Source of the DNA: an uncultured Chitinophagaceae bacterium
Lineage (GTDB): Bacteria > Bacteroidota > Bacteroidia > Chitinophagales > Chitinophagaceae
Assembly: GCA_903841915.1 (NCBI GenBank)
Contig: CAIMKO010000187.1
Span: 1-5,329, forward strand
Length of the DNA: 5,329 bases
Reading direction: 5' to 3'
Numbering within the stretch: the first letter of the stretch is position 1; each line of letters opens with the position of its first letter. Of the stretch, positions 1 to 5,329 are shown in pieces. Made by a program: the position numbers and the translations under genes. The notes below the pieces were generated by a model, which had not been told where the DNA came from, made no database searches, and saw only the letters and a program-made list of their open reading frames with translations.

Positions 1-477
1 AATAAGACTTTCGGTATCTCATCATCATTGCGGCATTTATGTGCTATCTGCCTCCCTTCAAACATTTCGTATTTTCAATATGACTGGAAAAAAGAATTAT
101 GGAATTTGTTTTTTGTGACAGGAATTATTTTCGGAGGTGTCATTTCTGCAACAGTTTTAGCAGACCCAAATCCCGTCAACCTGAATCCTGCATTGATACA
201 AGAACTACATGGGTACGGTATCAAAAATTATGATCAATTACTTCCGATAGACATATTCAACTGGCAGTCCCTATTAACGATCAAAGGATTTATACTAATG
301 GTAGTTGGAGGGTTTCTGGTAGGCTTTGGAACAAGATATGCAGGGGGCTGTACATCGGGTCATTCTATTACAGGGCTTAGTAATTTACAATGGCCATCCT
401 TGATCGCCACTATTTGCTTTATGGCCGGAGGGTTTATCATGGCTAATTTGATCCTTCCATTTATTTTAAAATTATGA
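1..477 (+). CDS. YeeE/YedE-family sulfur-compound transporter, first half (5' end missing)
   Basis: An integral membrane protein of the YeeE/YedE (DUF395) family, whose characterised members take up thiosulfate. The frame is open from base 1, reading NKTFGISSSLRHLCAIC, which matches the conserved N-terminal region of the family. The gene therefore starts left of the window, and the TTG at 28 is not the start. Of the 158 visible residues, about 32-52, 93-111 and 131-155 are hydrophobic and probably membrane-spanning. The family cysteine motif AGGCTSGH is at 114-121 (Cys117), and a Cys-x-x-Cys pair lies at 14 and 17. In the thiosulfate transporters conserved cysteines line the substrate path, so Cys117 is a likely substrate-contact residue (inference). 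This is a half-size protein whose partner is the next gene, overlapping by 4 bases (ATGA). Such pairs often lie near persulfide dioxygenase or rhodanese genes, but none is visible here. The family is secure; the substrate is inferred. Confidence 0.88.
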   Translation, partial: NKTFGISSSLRHLCAICLPSNISYFQYDWKKELWNLFFVTGIIFGGVISATVLADPNPVNLNPALIQELHGYGIKNYDQLLPIDIFNWQSLLTIKGFILMVVGGFLVGFGTRYAGGCTSGHSITGLSNLQWPSLIATICFMAGGFIMANLILPFILKL

Positions 478-977
478 TCATGCCGATTCAGGAAACCAAT
501 ACCGATTTTGAAGTACGTTCTTTAGATGCCATGTGCATCAATGAAAGTGAATTAGTCCATCCATGGTGGTTTAATTTCAAGTATCTTTTTGCTGGAATCA
601 TTTTCGGGGTCATTCTCGTGAAAGCCCAAGTGATTTCCTGGTTCAGGATACAAGAAATGTTCCGACTGCAAAGCTTTCATATGTATGGTGTGATCGGTTC
701 TGCAGTAATAACAGGTGCCATATCTGTATTTATCATTAAAAGGTTCGAAATAAAAACCATCTACGGAGAAGAAATAAAATTCTATCCAAAACAATTCAGC
801 AAAGGACAAATCATCGGTGGCTTATTATTTGGCTTTGGATGGGCTTTAACCGGGGCTTGTCCGGGACCATTGTTTGCACAGATAGGAACCGGTGCAACGG
901 TCATAGTTTTAAGTTTAATAAGCGCAGTAGCCGGCACCTGGGTATATGGTTTATTGAGCAAGATTTTACCGCATTAG
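474..977 (+). CDS. YeeE/YedE-family (DUF6691-like) sulfur-compound transporter, second half
   Basis: A 167-residue membrane protein, the second half of a split YeeE/YedE transporter. Hydrophobic segments lie at about 35-55, 70-89, 112-133 and 139-162. The motif GFGWALTGACPGP (120-132, Cys129) is the counterpart of AGGCTSGH in the preceding gene, as expected if the two halves are related repeats forming one pore. EMFRLQSFHMYGVIG (61-75) is typical of this subfamily. The start at 474 is chosen because its ATGA overlaps the upstream stop, suggesting translational coupling; a second ATG at 480 is possible and would lose two residues. No Shine-Dalgarno sequence is visible, which is usual in Bacteroidota. 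The N-terminal 30 residues are polar and contain an unassigned Cys21. The stop codon interlocks with that of the convergent acetyltransferase gene. Thiosulfate or a related sulfur species is the probable substrate, by family only. Confidence 0.88.
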   Translation: MIMPIQETNTDFEVRSLDAMCINESELVHPWWFNFKYLFAGIIFGVILVKAQVISWFRIQEMFRLQSFHMYGVIGSAVITGAISVFIIKRFEIKTIYGEEIKFYPKQFSKGQIIGGLLFGFGWALTGACPGPLFAQIGTGATVIVLSLISAVAGTWVYGLLSKILPH

Positions 978-1495
978 GCTAATGATCTTTTCATCAACCA
1001 ATCCTGTTGTACATCTTTCCCTAAAACAAAATCTTGTTCACCAAAGATCTCAAAGCCATTCTTTTGATAGAATACAATAGCTCTCGGATTTTGTTTCCAT
1101 ACACCTAACCATATCATTTGTTTATTCTTTTGTATGGCAATAGAGATAGATTCTTCTATCAATATTTTGCCAATCCCTTTACCTATTTTCTCTTTAATGG
1201 AATAAATCCTTGCAATTTCCAGAGTTGACCAATCTTTCAACTGATCCTGTGCTTTTGATTCACTGAGTTTTACATACCCGCATAACTGTTCGTTATCATA
1301 TGCAAACAAGAATGTATTATCTGTGTTATTTAATTCTGCGATGACGATATCTAGACTGAAATGTTCCTGAAGAAACATATCCATATCTTCCTTTGTATTG
1401 TATGCATGATAAGTATCGTAAAATGTTGTACGACTTATATCAGCCAATAAAGCCGCATCTTCAATAGTAGCGATCCTGCTATGAATTTTTTGCAT
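974..1495 (-). CDS. GNAT-family N-acetyltransferase, PaiA-like
   Basis: A 173-residue cytoplasmic acetyltransferase that would transfer an acetyl group from acetyl-CoA to an amine. It covers a single full-length GNAT domain. Visible features are the N-terminal strand and helix with TTFYDTY (23-29), the acetyl-CoA pyrophosphate loop IGKGIGK (104-110) within motif A, and the C-terminal block WLGVWKQNPRAIVFYQKNGF (129-148), where Tyr143 is the probable general acid. The TTFYDT and WLGVW..N..A..FY patterns resemble the PaiA polyamine acetyltransferases, so spermidine or a similar amine is a reasonable guess, not shown. The usual Gln/Arg opening the Q/R-x-x-G-x-G/A loop is Ile104. The gene lies 15 bases downstream of the FtsE-like ATPase gene on the same strand and is probably co-transcribed with it. 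Its stop overlaps the end of the convergent transporter gene. The fold is secure; the substrate is unknown. Confidence 0.88.
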   Translation of the reverse strand: MQKIHSRIATIEDAALLADISRTTFYDTYHAYNTKEDMDMFLQEHFSLDIVIAELNNTDNTFLFAYDNEQLCGYVKLSESKAQDQLKDWSTLEIARIYSIKEKIGKGIGKILIEESISIAIQKNKQMIWLGVWKQNPRAIVFYQKNGFEIFGEQDFVLGKDVQQDWLMKRSLA

Positions 1496-1510
1496 GGAGA
1501 AAATGGAAAA

Positions 1511-2221
1511 TTAAATTGGAAATTCATCCTTATTTGGCTCAAGAGAAACCGCGCTGTCAATCACTTTACCGCCCTCAGTTTTCAGCATTCTTGAAGGGTA
1601 ACGATTGATCACTATAAAATCATGGGTCGCCATAATGATGGATGCCCCATAATCTTTTGCGATCTGAAATAATAATTGCATGATCTCATCACTTGTTTCA
1701 GGATCAAGATTCCCTGTTGGCTCATCTGCCAGTATCAATTTAGGTGAATTCAATAAAGCTCTTGCAATATCCACACGTTGCTGTTCGCCACCACTCATTT
1801 CAAAAGGCATTTTGAACCCTTTACTTTTCAATCCCACTTTATCCATTACATCATTTATCTTTTCTTCCATCAATCTTTCATCTTTCCAGCCGGTTGCACG
1901 CAACACAAATCGCAAATTTTCATGAACGGTTCTGTCTGTCAACAATTGGAAATCTTGAAATACCACCCCTAAATTTCTGCGGAGATAAGGAACTTTTTTC
2001 CAATTCATTTCCTTGAGATCATAACCAACAACAGATGCTGTACCTTCTGTTAAAGTTAATTCACCATATAAAGTTTTGAGTAGACTACTTTTACCTGTCC
2101 CGGTTTTACCAACGAGGTACACAAATTCTCCCTTATTAACGGTAAAATTTACATTTGATAAAATAAGCGAATTGCCCTGGTAAATATTGGCATTGTGAAT
2201 AGATACAACTGTTTCTGACAT
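1511..2221 (-). CDS. ftsE: FtsE-like ABC transporter ATP-binding protein
   Basis: A 236-residue ABC ATPase of the FtsE/LolD/MacB branch. All catalytic elements are present: Walker A GKTGTGKS (38-45), Q-loop Gln89 in VVFQDFQLL, signature MSGGEQQR (142-149), Walker B LILADEP (162-168) with Glu167, D-loop NLDP (171-174) and switch His200. The YLRRNLGVVFQDFQLL stretch (79-94) and the overall size fit FtsE, which with the membrane protein FtsX controls peptidoglycan hydrolases during division. No ftsX or other permease gene is adjacent. In Bacteroidota ftsE and ftsX are commonly unlinked, so this does not argue against the call, but the partner cannot be confirmed from the window. The start ATG follows 78 bases of non-coding DNA after purM, which carry a 13-base palindrome but no clear TAnnTTTG promoter. 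A PaiA-like acetyltransferase gene follows 15 bases downstream. A LolD-like role is the main alternative. Confidence 0.85.
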   Translation of the reverse strand: MSETVVSIHNANIYQGNSLILSNVNFTVNKGEFVYLVGKTGTGKSSLLKTLYGELTLTEGTASVVGYDLKEMNWKKVPYLRRNLGVVFQDFQLLTDRTVHENLRFVLRATGWKDERLMEEKINDVMDKVGLKSKGFKMPFEMSGGEQQRVDIARALLNSPKLILADEPTGNLDPETSDEIMQLLFQIAKDYGASIIMATHDFIVINRYPSRMLKTEGGKVIDSAVSLEPNKDEFPI

Positions 2222-2225
2222 AGTG

Positions 2226-2238
2226 CTGATTTAATCAG
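2226..2238. repeat. Small palindrome upstream of the FtsE-like gene
   Basis: CTGATT-T-AATCAG is a perfect inverted repeat with 6-base arms and a one-base centre. It ends 5 bases upstream of the ATG of the minus-strand ATPase gene, so it covers the position of a ribosome binding site. It could be an operator half-pair, but it is short, AT-rich and seen once, so chance is quite possible. The rest of the 78-base gap (2222-2299) shows no convincing promoter or terminator. Confidence 0.25.
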
Positions 2239-2299
2239 TATTGAATATTTGATAACGAAGTTGACCCCTGAAATAGTATGTTTTTACACTAAAAGCCTG

Positions 2300-3475
2300 T
2301 TAATACCTAATCTCTCCAAAGTTCCCTTTTAAAATAAGTTCCTTTTTAGCTGATGATTCTACCCTTCCAATGATTTGTGCATCAATATTGAACTGTTTAG
2401 CCACTTTGATCATTTTGCGGGCAGTATTTTCATTGGTGAAAATTTCTAACCGATGTCCCATATTAAATACCTGATACATCTCTTTGTGATCGGCTTTTGA
2501 ATTCTGCTGAATGAGTTTAAAGATGACCGGAGGATCAAACAAATTATCTTTAATCACCCGCATATTACGTGGCAGATATTTCATGCATTTGGTTTGCCCG
2601 CCGCCACTGCAATGTATCGCACCATTGATATCTGCAAAATATCTTTCCATAAATATCTTCATCAATGGCGCATACGTTCTTGTTGGACTCAGCAATAATT
2701 TACCAATATTAAGGAGAGGCAATTCATAACTGATAGCAATTTCATCCTGCAGTTTGCTTTTTCCAATATAAACAACATCTTTTGGTAGTTTAGGCTCGTA
2801 GGTTTCAGGATATTTTTCGGCATAATATTTACTTAAAATATCGTGCCTTGCACTGGTCAAACCATTACTTCCTAAACCGCTATTATATTCCGTTTCATAA
2901 GATGAAATACCACTGCTGGAAAACCCGACAATAACATCACCCGGCGCTATTTTCTCATTGGTGATAAGCTTTGATTTTGGCCAGCGTGCAGTCATCGTTC
3001 CATTCACTGCAACTGTTCTTACAACATCACCTACATCTGCTGTTTCTCCGCCCAGATAATAAATATTTACACCATGTACTTTGAGTTTATCAAAAAACTC
3101 CTGTGTGCCATTGATCAGTGCCTCAATTACTTCGGCAGGTATCACGGCCTTATTTCTGTCAATAGTGGAAGAAAATAAAAAATTATCATATACACCAACA
3201 CAAAGCAGGTCATCAATATTCATAGCGATCGCATCCTGTGCTATACCTTTCCAAACACTTACATCCCCGGTTTCTTTCCAATACAAATAAGCAAGGATAC
3301 TTTTACTGCCTGCACCATCCGAATGACTGATATTAACCACTTTGCTGTTCCCTCCCAAATAATCAGGATACATTTTGCAAAAAGCATAAGGATATAATCC
3401 CTGATCCAATTTCTTAATAGCTGCGTGTACATCTTCTTTCTGGGCTGAGACACCGCGTTTAGAATAAAGAGACAT
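2300..3475 (-). CDS. purM: Phosphoribosylformylglycinamidine cyclo-ligase (AIR synthase), Bacteroidota type
   Basis: PurM closes the imidazole ring in de novo purine synthesis, converting formylglycinamidine ribonucleotide and ATP to aminoimidazole ribonucleotide in the cytoplasm. The 391-residue protein is longer than the roughly 345 residues of the E. coli type and matches the divergent Bacteroidota form. Motifs in order are SDGAGSKS (52-59, canonical DGVGTK), GIAQDAIAMNIDDLLCVG (77-94, with the paired acidic residues of the ATP site), LGGETADVGD (141-150), GFSSSGISS (184-192), SPTRTYAP (263-270), AIHCSGGGQTK (286-296, canonical HxTGGG) and FNMGHRLEIF (337-346). The start ATG gives the usual MSLYSKRGVS opening, and a TAnnTTTG element lies 33 bases upstream. 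Divergent from ribF; the FtsE-like gene follows after 78 bases and may or may not share the transcript. The family is clear; the PurM assignment over other PurM-fold enzymes rests on these motifs. Confidence 0.9.
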   Translation of the reverse strand: MSLYSKRGVSAQKEDVHAAIKKLDQGLYPYAFCKMYPDYLGGNSKVVNISHSDGAGSKSILAYLYWKETGDVSVWKGIAQDAIAMNIDDLLCVGVYDNFLFSSTIDRNKAVIPAEVIEALINGTQEFFDKLKVHGVNIYYLGGETADVGDVVRTVAVNGTMTARWPKSKLITNEKIAPGDVIVGFSSSGISSYETEYNSGLGSNGLTSARHDILSKYYAEKYPETYEPKLPKDVVYIGKSKLQDEIAISYELPLLNIGKLLLSPTRTYAPLMKIFMERYFADINGAIHCSGGGQTKCMKYLPRNMRVIKDNLFDPPVIFKLIQQNSKADHKEMYQVFNMGHRLEIFTNENTARKMIKVAKQFNIDAQIIGRVESSAKKELILKGNFGEIRY

Positions 3476-3507
3476 ATATAAATTTTACGATAGTTAAATT
3501 AACAATA

Positions 3508-3515
3508 CAAAAGTA
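3508..3515 (-). promoter_or_regulatory. Predicted Bacteroidota -7 promoter element for purM
   Basis: Read on the minus strand the bases are TACTTTTG, a perfect match to the Bacteroidota consensus TAnnTTTG. It lies 32 bases upstream of the purM ATG (3476-3507 between), giving a plausible leader of roughly 25-30 bases. The -33 region is weak: only CTTTT-like sequence around 3534-3538, not TTTG. Placement in the divergent gap and orientation support the call. Confidence 0.5.
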
Positions 3516-3541
3516 CGAGAATGATAAATGCTGAAAAGCTT

Positions 3542-3549
3542 TAGTTTTG
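3542..3549 (+). promoter_or_regulatory. Predicted Bacteroidota -7 promoter element for ribF
   Basis: TAGTTTTG on the plus strand is a perfect TAnnTTTG match. It ends only 9 bases before the ATG at 3559, so transcription from it would leave a leader of just a few bases. I see no TTTG at the matching -33 position. The match may be real or a chance hit in an AT-rich gap; its closeness to the start also argues against the TTG at 3547 being the start codon, since that would lie inside the element. Confidence 0.35.
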
Positions 3550-3558
3550 CAGTCTTGT

Positions 3559-4524
3559 ATGAAAGTTTATCAGGAATTATCAACTTTACCAATTTTTAAC
3601 AAAGCTGTTGTTACTATCGGCACTTTTGACGGCGTTCATCTGGGTCACAAACAGATCATCAAACAATTGAAAGAAACCGCTGAAAATATCGGCGGAGAGA
3701 CCGTCATTATAACATTCCATCCGCATCCCAGAAAAGTTATTTCATCAGTTCCGGGTGATATCAAACTGCTGAATACGCTGAAAGAAAAGATAACATTACT
3801 CGATACTGCTGGCATCGATCATCTGGTAATTGTTCCTTTTAACCATGCATTTGCCAATCAAACTGCTGCGGAATATATCAAAGACTTTTTGTGGAAAAAT
3901 TTTAAACCGCATACCATCATTATCGGGTATGACCACCGTTTTGGAAAAGGACGTGAAGGCGATTACCATTTGATGGACCAATACAGTATGTCGCTAGATT
4001 TTAACGTAAAAGAAATTCCGGAACAGGTCTTAAATGAAATCATTGTAAGTTCTACAAGGATCCGTGAGTCTTTATTGAAAAGCGATATTGATACAGCCAA
4101 TAAATTTCTTGGCTACGATTATTTTTTTGAAGGAATAGTGATCGAGGGAAATAAACTAGGTAGAACGATCGGTTATCCAACGGCCAATCTACAAATTGAA
4201 AGTGAAGAAAAATTGATTCCTGGGAATGGGGTGTATGCTGTGGAAGTCCAAGTCGGGAATCAGGAATCGGGAGTCAGCAGTCGGGAGTCAGCAGTCGGGA
4301 GTTTGAAAGGCATGATGAATATTGGTGTTAGGCCTACGGTGGATGGAAAGAAAAGAATGATCGAAGTAAATATTTTTGATTTTGATGAAGATATTTATAC
4401 GCAAACTTTAAAAGTGCATGTAAAACATTATATACGTGGCGAAGTTAAATTTAACAGCCTGGATGAGTTGAAAGGCCAATTATTAAAGGATAAAGTTTCC
4501 GCGAAAACATTTTTTAAAAGCTAA
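3559..4524 (+). CDS. ribF: Bifunctional riboflavin kinase / FAD synthetase
   Basis: RibF phosphorylates riboflavin to FMN and then adenylates FMN to FAD in the cytoplasm. The N-terminal adenylyltransferase domain shows GTFDGVHLGH (21-30), TFHPHPRKV (52-60), GYDHRFGKGREG (123-134) and SSTRIRESL (164-172). The C-terminal flavokinase domain shows GRTIGYPTANL (201-211), GVYAVEV (224-230), NIGVRPTV (254-261) and the probable catalytic Glu269 before NIFDFDEDIY. The start is placed at the ATG at 3559, giving MKVYQEL as in relatives; an in-frame TTG at 3547 would add only MQSC and overlaps a promoter match. At 321 residues it is slightly longer than usual. The extra length is a loop at about 231-248 encoded by 7-base tandem repeats, between the GVY strand and the NIGVRP strand; all catalytic motifs are intact, so it is probably functional. 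The 3' end overlaps the convergent receptor gene by 11 bases. Confidence 0.95.
   Translation: MKVYQELSTLPIFNKAVVTIGTFDGVHLGHKQIIKQLKETAENIGGETVIITFHPHPRKVISSVPGDIKLLNTLKEKITLLDTAGIDHLVIVPFNHAFANQTAAEYIKDFLWKNFKPHTIIIGYDHRFGKGREGDYHLMDQYSMSLDFNVKEIPEQVLNEIIVSSTRIRESLLKSDIDTANKFLGYDYFFEGIVIEGNKLGRTIGYPTANLQIESEEKLIPGNGVYAVEVQVGNQESGVSSRESAVGSLKGMMNIGVRPTVDGKKRMIEVNIFDFDEDIYTQTLKVHVKHYIRGEVKFNSLDELKGQLLKDKVSAKTFFKS
4250..4298. repeat. Heptameric tandem repeat inside ribF
   Basis: Seven contiguous 7-base units with consensus (G/C/A)A(G/A)TC(A/G)G: AAGTCGG, GAATCAG, GAATCGG, GAGTCAG, CAGTCGG, GAGTCAG, CAGTCGG. The last four form an exact double copy of the 14-mer GAGTCAGCAGTCGG (4271-4284 and 4285-4298). 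The array continues as GAGT into 4302, and GAAGTCC at 4243-4249 may be a decayed unit. In the ribF frame it encodes roughly residues 231-248, rich in Ser, Gly, Val and Glu. It is much richer in G than its surroundings. Heptamer arrays of this style are known in other bacteria, such as the STRR repeats of cyanobacteria, usually between genes. Confidence 0.9.
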
Positions 4525-5329
4525 GATTTATCCCCATATAAAAATTCCTTTTGGCAGCAGGATTGTAAAATCTTCTGGACGCCGCATTGATATCATTCCC
4601 CAAACTATAGCATTCATTTAATAAATTATCAACCCCCGCATAAACATGGGCATGTGATTTTTGTACACTGAAATGTTTGCCCAGCTTAGCTTGCAGCAAA
4701 TGATATGCATCAGAATTCTCATCATTGGCGTCATCCAATGGAAGTGCAGAAGTTTCTGTGTATTGCATATTGAAATAAAAATTCTTTGTTTCCATTTCCA
4801 GGCCAGTTACCCAGTTATTTTTTGGAACACCTGTTACTGCATTCCCCGAATAATCATTTATTCCTTGTGTATAGGAAGAAAAGTAATAAGGTTGATACGT
4901 ATAACTGCTCCAGATATTCAAACCCTTTATAAAATTTGTTGTATGCTCCAACAAATGATATTTCAACCACAACTCTATTCCTTTTTCAGAAATGCTTCCT
5001 GCATTTACAAAGTATTGTTGTCCCAGAGCATTGTTTCGGAGAACGATCGCATCTTTCAATTCGAAATCATAAAAAGCAAGGTCAAATTGCAAACGATGAT
5101 GAAGAATATCTCCTTTTATCGCCGTTTCAAAATTCCATCCGTATTCAGGTTGCAGTTCGCTGTGAAATATCCTGTCCTGTGGATGGACCTCAGCCAGCGA
5201 TGGCGGCGAAAATTCTTTGGCAGCAAGCACATACAAAGAAATAGATGGATCGATTTTATATAATAAAGCAATTCGGGGTGCTGCAATATTTTTATTTTGT
5301 GTAGCAACATAATCGCTGTTTATATCGGT
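4514..5329 (-). CDS. TonB-dependent outer-membrane receptor, C-terminal barrel part (5' end missing)
   Basis: The C-terminal 271 residues of a TonB-dependent receptor, an outer-membrane beta-barrel that imports iron chelates, cofactors or similar ligands using energy from TonB-ExbBD. The frame is open to the right edge, so the signal peptide, TonB box and plug domain lie outside the window; the TTG at 5236 is internal. Recognisable features are APRIALLYKI (17-26), KEFSPPSLAEVHPQD (38-52) and ELQPEYGWNFE (58-68), a block typical of siderophore-type receptors. Next come the barrel strand pattern around NAGSISEKGIEL (109-120), GVPKN (167-171), VYAGVDNLLNE (229-239) and the closing strand. The protein ends in Phe, as usual for BAM-inserted barrels, after FYNPAAKRNFYMGI (254-267). 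Alternating hydrophobic and polar residues fit amphipathic strands. The substrate cannot be told from this part; a siderophore or other iron complex is a guess. Its stop overlaps the convergent ribF end. Confidence 0.88.
   Translation of the reverse strand, partial: TDINSDYVATQNKNIAAPRIALLYKIDPSISLYVLAAKEFSPPSLAEVHPQDRIFHSELQPEYGWNFETAIKGDILHHRLQFDLAFYDFELKDAIVLRNNALGQQYFVNAGSISEKGIELWLKYHLLEHTTNFIKGLNIWSSYTYQPYYFSSYTQGINDYSGNAVTGVPKNNWVTGLEMETKNFYFNMQYTETSALPLDDANDENSDAYHLLQAKLGKHFSVQKSHAHVYAGVDNLLNECYSLGNDINAASRRFYNPAAKRNFYMGINLSF

Noticed and set aside
28..30. TTG as the start codon of the first transporter gene
   Set aside because: The frame is open to base 1 and the upstream residues (NKTFGISSS) belong to the conserved family sequence, so the true start is outside the window.
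552..809. An 85-codon minus-strand frame within the second transporter gene
   Set aside because: Opposite a well-supported membrane protein and without recognisable motifs.
1680..1972. Two short plus-strand frames across the FtsE-like gene
   Set aside because: They are antisense to the signature and Walker B region of an intact ABC ATPase and have no independent support.
3259..3453. A 64-codon minus-strand frame inside purM
   Set aside because: Same strand but a different frame within an intact purM; its sequence carries no motif.
3476..3558. FMN riboswitch upstream of ribF
   Set aside because: The gap is only 83 bases, far too short for the FMN element plus promoter, and none of its conserved helices can be seen.
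4250..4298. CRISPR array or attachment site as an explanation for the ribF repeats
   Set aside because: The units are 7 bases, directly adjoining without spacers, and inside a coding frame; no cas gene or integrase is nearby.
5234..5236. TTG as the start codon of the receptor gene
   Set aside because: The frame continues unbroken to the right edge with receptor-like sequence (APRIALLYKI), so this is an internal Leu codon.
4936..5244. A second plus-strand open frame of 102 codons in the same place
   Set aside because: Also antisense to the receptor, with no domain-like composition; two overlapping antisense frames reflect the AT-rich codon use of the true gene.
4661..5263. A 200-codon open frame on the plus strand opposite the TonB-dependent receptor
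   Set aside because: It lies entirely antisense to a clearly recognisable receptor. Its translation is rich in Cys, Ile and Arg with no family pattern, as expected from the complement of a real gene.

Overview
The window reads as ordinary chromosomal DNA from a member of the Bacteroidota, most likely a Chitinophagaceae-like organism. The phylum call rests on four things: the long Bacteroidota-type PurM, an FtsE-like ATPase with no ftsX beside it, a TonB-dependent outer-membrane receptor, and two perfect matches to the Bacteroidota promoter element TAnnTTTG in the one divergent intergenic region. The family-level placement is only an impression. The DNA is AT-rich and almost fully coding; no gene-free stretch exceeds 80 bases. 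I see no RNA gene, CRISPR array, insertion sequence or integrase.

Layout from left to right. Two overlapping plus-strand genes (1-477, cut by the left edge, and 474-977) encode the two halves of a YeeE/YedE-type sulfur-compound transporter. They converge, with interlocked stop codons, on a minus-strand run. In transcription order that run is purM (3475-2300, purine synthesis), an FtsE-like ABC ATPase (2221-1511) and a PaiA-like GNAT acetyltransferase (1495-974). The last two lie 15 bases apart and are probably co-transcribed. A 83-base divergent region (3476-3558) separates purM from ribF (3559-4524), which makes FMN and FAD from riboflavin. ribF in turn converges, with an 11-base overlap, on the 3' part of a TonB-dependent receptor gene that runs off the right edge (4514-5329).

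Most genes are unrelated housekeeping or transport functions, and I do not see a new multigene system. The most unusual item is a tandem array of seven 7-base units (4250-4298) inside the ribF coding sequence. It adds a loop of about 15 residues to the flavokinase domain of a gene that is probably essential. Because 7 is not divisible by 3, any change of one or two units would shift the frame. Secondary points are the two convergent pairs that overlap at their ends with no room for a terminator, and a ribF promoter match so close to the start codon that the transcript would be nearly leaderless.
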